Positions 8,008 to 9,541 of a stretch of 9,541 bases of DNA are shown piece by piece. This DNA comes from Rhodanobacteraceae bacterium (GTDB lineage: Bacteria > Pseudomonadota > Gammaproteobacteria > Xanthomonadales > SZUA-5), in assembly GCA_003233535.1 (NCBI GenBank), contig QIMA01000208.1, forward strand, positions 1 through 9,541, given 5' to 3'. Position numbers and translations under genes: made by a program. Positions within the stretch are counted from its first letter, which is position 1, and the number at the start of each line of letters is the position of its first letter. The notes beneath the pieces are model-generated. The model did no database searches, was not told where the DNA came from, and saw only the letters and a list, made by a program, of their open reading frames with translations.

Positions 8008-8060
8008 AACCCGGAGTGTCATGAACGTCCGCAGCAGAATGTTCATGAAATATCCGGGTT
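8008..8060. repeat. Reduced hairpin copy of the element family (copy D), between dnaK and dnaJ
   Basis: The arms AACCCGGAGTGTCATGAAC (8008-8026) and GTTCATGAAATATCCGGGTT (8041-8060) pair around a 14-base loop. They match the ends of the larger copies, but the central core is missing and CTAG is degraded (CAAC on the left, TTAG on the right). It lies 15 bases after the dnaK stop and 133 before dnaJ. A hairpin there could protect the dnaK 3' end, mark a processing site or reduce read-through into dnaJ. In the rest of the 7994-8193 gap no clear promoter or rho-independent terminator was seen. Confidence 0.75.
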
Positions 8061-8193
8061 AGCGCGCCGCTCATCATTCACGGGGTTCGGGGTGCCATTG
8101 GGCGCCTCGGGCCCTTGGCTTTTATCAGGCCCGGCGTTTGTCGGGTGCGGCGCTTAATCGACGCGCAGCTAGTGATTTATCAGGGATCAGGGA

Positions 8194-9318
8194 ATGAGTA
8201 AGAGGGACTATTACGAGGTGCTCGGCGTGGACCGCGGTGCCAGTGGCGAGGCGCTGAAGAAGGCATTTCGTCGCTTGGCAATGAAGCACCATCCTGATCG
8301 AAACCCTGACAACGCCGAAGCGCAAGAGCACTTCAAAGAGGCCAAGGAAGCCTACGAAGTGCTCGGCGATGCGCAGAAGCGTGCCGCTTATGACCGACAC
8401 GGTCACGCCGCCTTCGCCAGTGGCGGTGGCCCAGGCAGCGGCGGTCCCGGCTTCGCCGATGTGGGCGATCTGTTTGGCGACTTGTTCGGCGACATCTTCG
8501 GTGGCGGTCGCGGCCGACCGCGGCGCGGATCCGATCTGCGCTTCGTGCTGGAAATGGCGCTGGAAGAGGCCGTTATCGGCGTCGATCGCGAGATACACAT
8601 TCCCACGCTGGTGCGCTGCGTCCACTGCGCTGGCTCCGGTTCGACCAGTGGTCGTACCCAGTCCTGCGGCACCTGCGCCGGGCACGGCCGGGTCCGTGTA
8701 CAAAACGGGATTTTCTCGGTCCAGCAGGCCTGCCCCAACTGCGGCGGCAGCGGCCAGACCATTGCCGACCCCTGCGAAGAATGCGCAGGCCAAGGGCGCA
8801 CGGAAACCGAGCGTGCGCTGAATGTGAAGATTCCCGGGGGCGTCGACAGCGGCGATCGCATTCGCTTATCTGGCGAAGGCGAAGCCGGACCCAGCGGCGC
8901 TCCATCTGGTGATCTGTACGTCGAAGTGCGGGTCCGTGATCACGAGATCTTCAAGCGTGAAGGCGACGATCTGTACTGCGACATTCCCATCCGCATGACC
9001 ACAGCGGCCCTGGGCGGGGAATTGACGGTGCCTACGCTCGGCGGCAGCGCGGTTTTGAAAATCCCGGCGGAAACGCAAAGCGGCAAGGTATTTCGCATGC
9101 GCAGCAAGGGCATACAGTCGGTCCGTAGTCACCGCACCGGCGACCTGCTTTGCCGTGTCTCGGTAGAGACGCCGGTGAAGTTGAGCAAACAGCAAAAAGA
9201 GCTAATGGCCGAACTTGAAGCTACCTTCACCGGCTCCGAAACCGCCGGTACACACAGCCCGCAGAGCCAGGGCTGGCTGGACAGGGCGAAGAGCTTTTTT
9301 GAGCGAATGACTTCGTAG
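8194..9318 (+). CDS. dnaJ: Chaperone protein DnaJ (type I Hsp40)
   Basis: A cochaperone that delivers substrates to DnaK and stimulates its ATPase. The 374 residues compare with 376 in E. coli. The J domain (about 5-70) has the HPD motif at 33-35 ([10 protein letters not shown]). A Gly/Phe-rich linker (about 73-110) carries [14 protein letters not shown]. Four zinc-binding CXXCXGXG repeats have Cys at 142/145, 158/161, 180/183 and 194/197 ([32 protein letters not shown]). The C-terminal substrate-binding domains and dimer helix follow, ending [14 protein letters not shown]. Two AGGGA tracts (8182-8186 and 8189-8193) precede the ATG; the first has the better spacing. The gene is intact. The 200-base gap after dnaK contains copy D, so coupling to dnaK may be looser than in E. 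coli. Confidence 0.97.
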   Translation: MSKRDYYEVLGVDRGASGEALKKAFRRLAMKHHPDRNPDNAEAQEHFKEAKEAYEVLGDAQKRAAYDRHGHAAFASGGGPGSGGPGFADVGDLFGDLFGDIFGGGRGRPRRGSDLRFVLEMALEEAVIGVDREIHIPTLVRCVHCAGSGSTSGRTQSCGTCAGHGRVRVQNGIFSVQQACPNCGGSGQTIADPCEECAGQGRTETERALNVKIPGGVDSGDRIRLSGEGEAGPSGAPSGDLYVEVRVRDHEIFKREGDDLYCDIPIRMTTAALGGELTVPTLGGSAVLKIPAETQSGKVFRMRSKGIQSVRSHRTGDLLCRVSVETPVKLSKQQKELMAELEATFTGSETAGTHSPQSQGWLDRAKSFFERMTS

Positions 9319-9453
9319 GGGAAGGCACGTAGTTGGACGTACCGTGATGGTTAATCAGAGTCAACTAGAGCGCCAGCAACCGAATGTTCGAGAGCTAGTC
9401 CAGCGAATCGAGTGACCACGCCCAACGAAAAGGGATGAAATCAGTTGAGTTGC
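9319..9453. other. Intergenic sequence after dnaJ, no gene seen
   Basis: No ORF, RNA gene or clear rho-independent terminator was recognised. Weak repeats such as ACGTA (about 9329 and 9338) are too short to call. Confidence 0.5.
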
Positions 9454-9541
9454 CTAGCCCGGAATTTCATAAACTTCACGCGCCCTCGCTAGGCCCTTGA
9501 TCGCCCAGCGACTTTTCCTCAGTCGGGTGTATGAACCACTA
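9454..9541. mobile_element. MITE-like element (copy E), truncated by the window end
   Basis: Starts CTAGCCCGGAATTTCATAAA and continues through ACTTCACGCGCCCTCGC. It matches the right half of copy A read in reverse, with one indel and a few changes over about 80 bases. The palindrome arm (9497-9534) matches the copy A arm with one difference, and the window stops in or just after the loop. The second arm and opposite end should lie within about 90 bases to the right. Confidence 0.75.

Noticed and set aside
1..9541. CRISPR arrays, tRNA or rRNA genes
   Set aside because: No regularly spaced direct repeats and no tRNA- or rRNA-like sequence was recognised; the repeats are inverted and dispersed.

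Overview
The window carries a chromosomal locus of a Gram-negative bacterium, most likely a gammaproteobacterium. The order hrcA-grpE-dnaK-dnaJ, sigma32-like promoter motifs, the Gram-negative form of DnaK and a DUF6164-like protein next to acs all fit. A lineage near Xanthomonadales, Chromatiales or Nevskiales is possible, but the sequence alone does not fix it.

Layout. Positions 1-1540 are a decayed region read on the minus strand. It holds the broken 5' two thirds of a membrane sensor (signal peptide, beta-propeller blades, Y_Y_Y-like domain, one membrane helix and the start of a coiled coil that runs off the left edge). Upstream of it is the 3' remnant of a DEDDh 3'-5' exonuclease. The plus strand follows with acs (acetyl-CoA synthetase, 1611-3575) and a small C-terminally anchored protein (3617-3985). 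A 300-base gap holds a repeat element and a good sigma32-type promoter. The heat-shock cluster comes next: hrcA (4286-5326), grpE (5420-5950), dnaK (6077-7993) and dnaJ (8194-9318). A second sigma32-type promoter lies before dnaK.

The main unexpected content is a family of small non-coding inverted-repeat elements whose ends read CTAGCCCGGA...TTTCATRAA. There are five full, partial or truncated copies in 9.5 kb: 909-1077, 1521-1540, 4013-4123, 8008-8060 and 9454 to the window end. The copy at 909-1077 lies inside the sensor gene. Removing it together with one flanking CTAG rejoins the reading frame exactly, so it behaves like a MITE that duplicates a 4-bp CTAG target. The copies appear to be built from interchangeable half-modules. 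One reduced copy forms a compact hairpin between dnaK and dnaJ.

How the genes work together. HrcA is a heat-shock repressor, and DnaK, DnaJ and GrpE form the Hsp70 folding cycle; the promoters suggest sigma32 induction of the cluster. No CIRCE operator for HrcA is visible here, so its targets are probably elsewhere, for example groESL. Acs activates acetate to acetyl-CoA and is functionally separate. The exonuclease remnant next to it recalls the exonuclease genes often found near acs in Proteobacteria.
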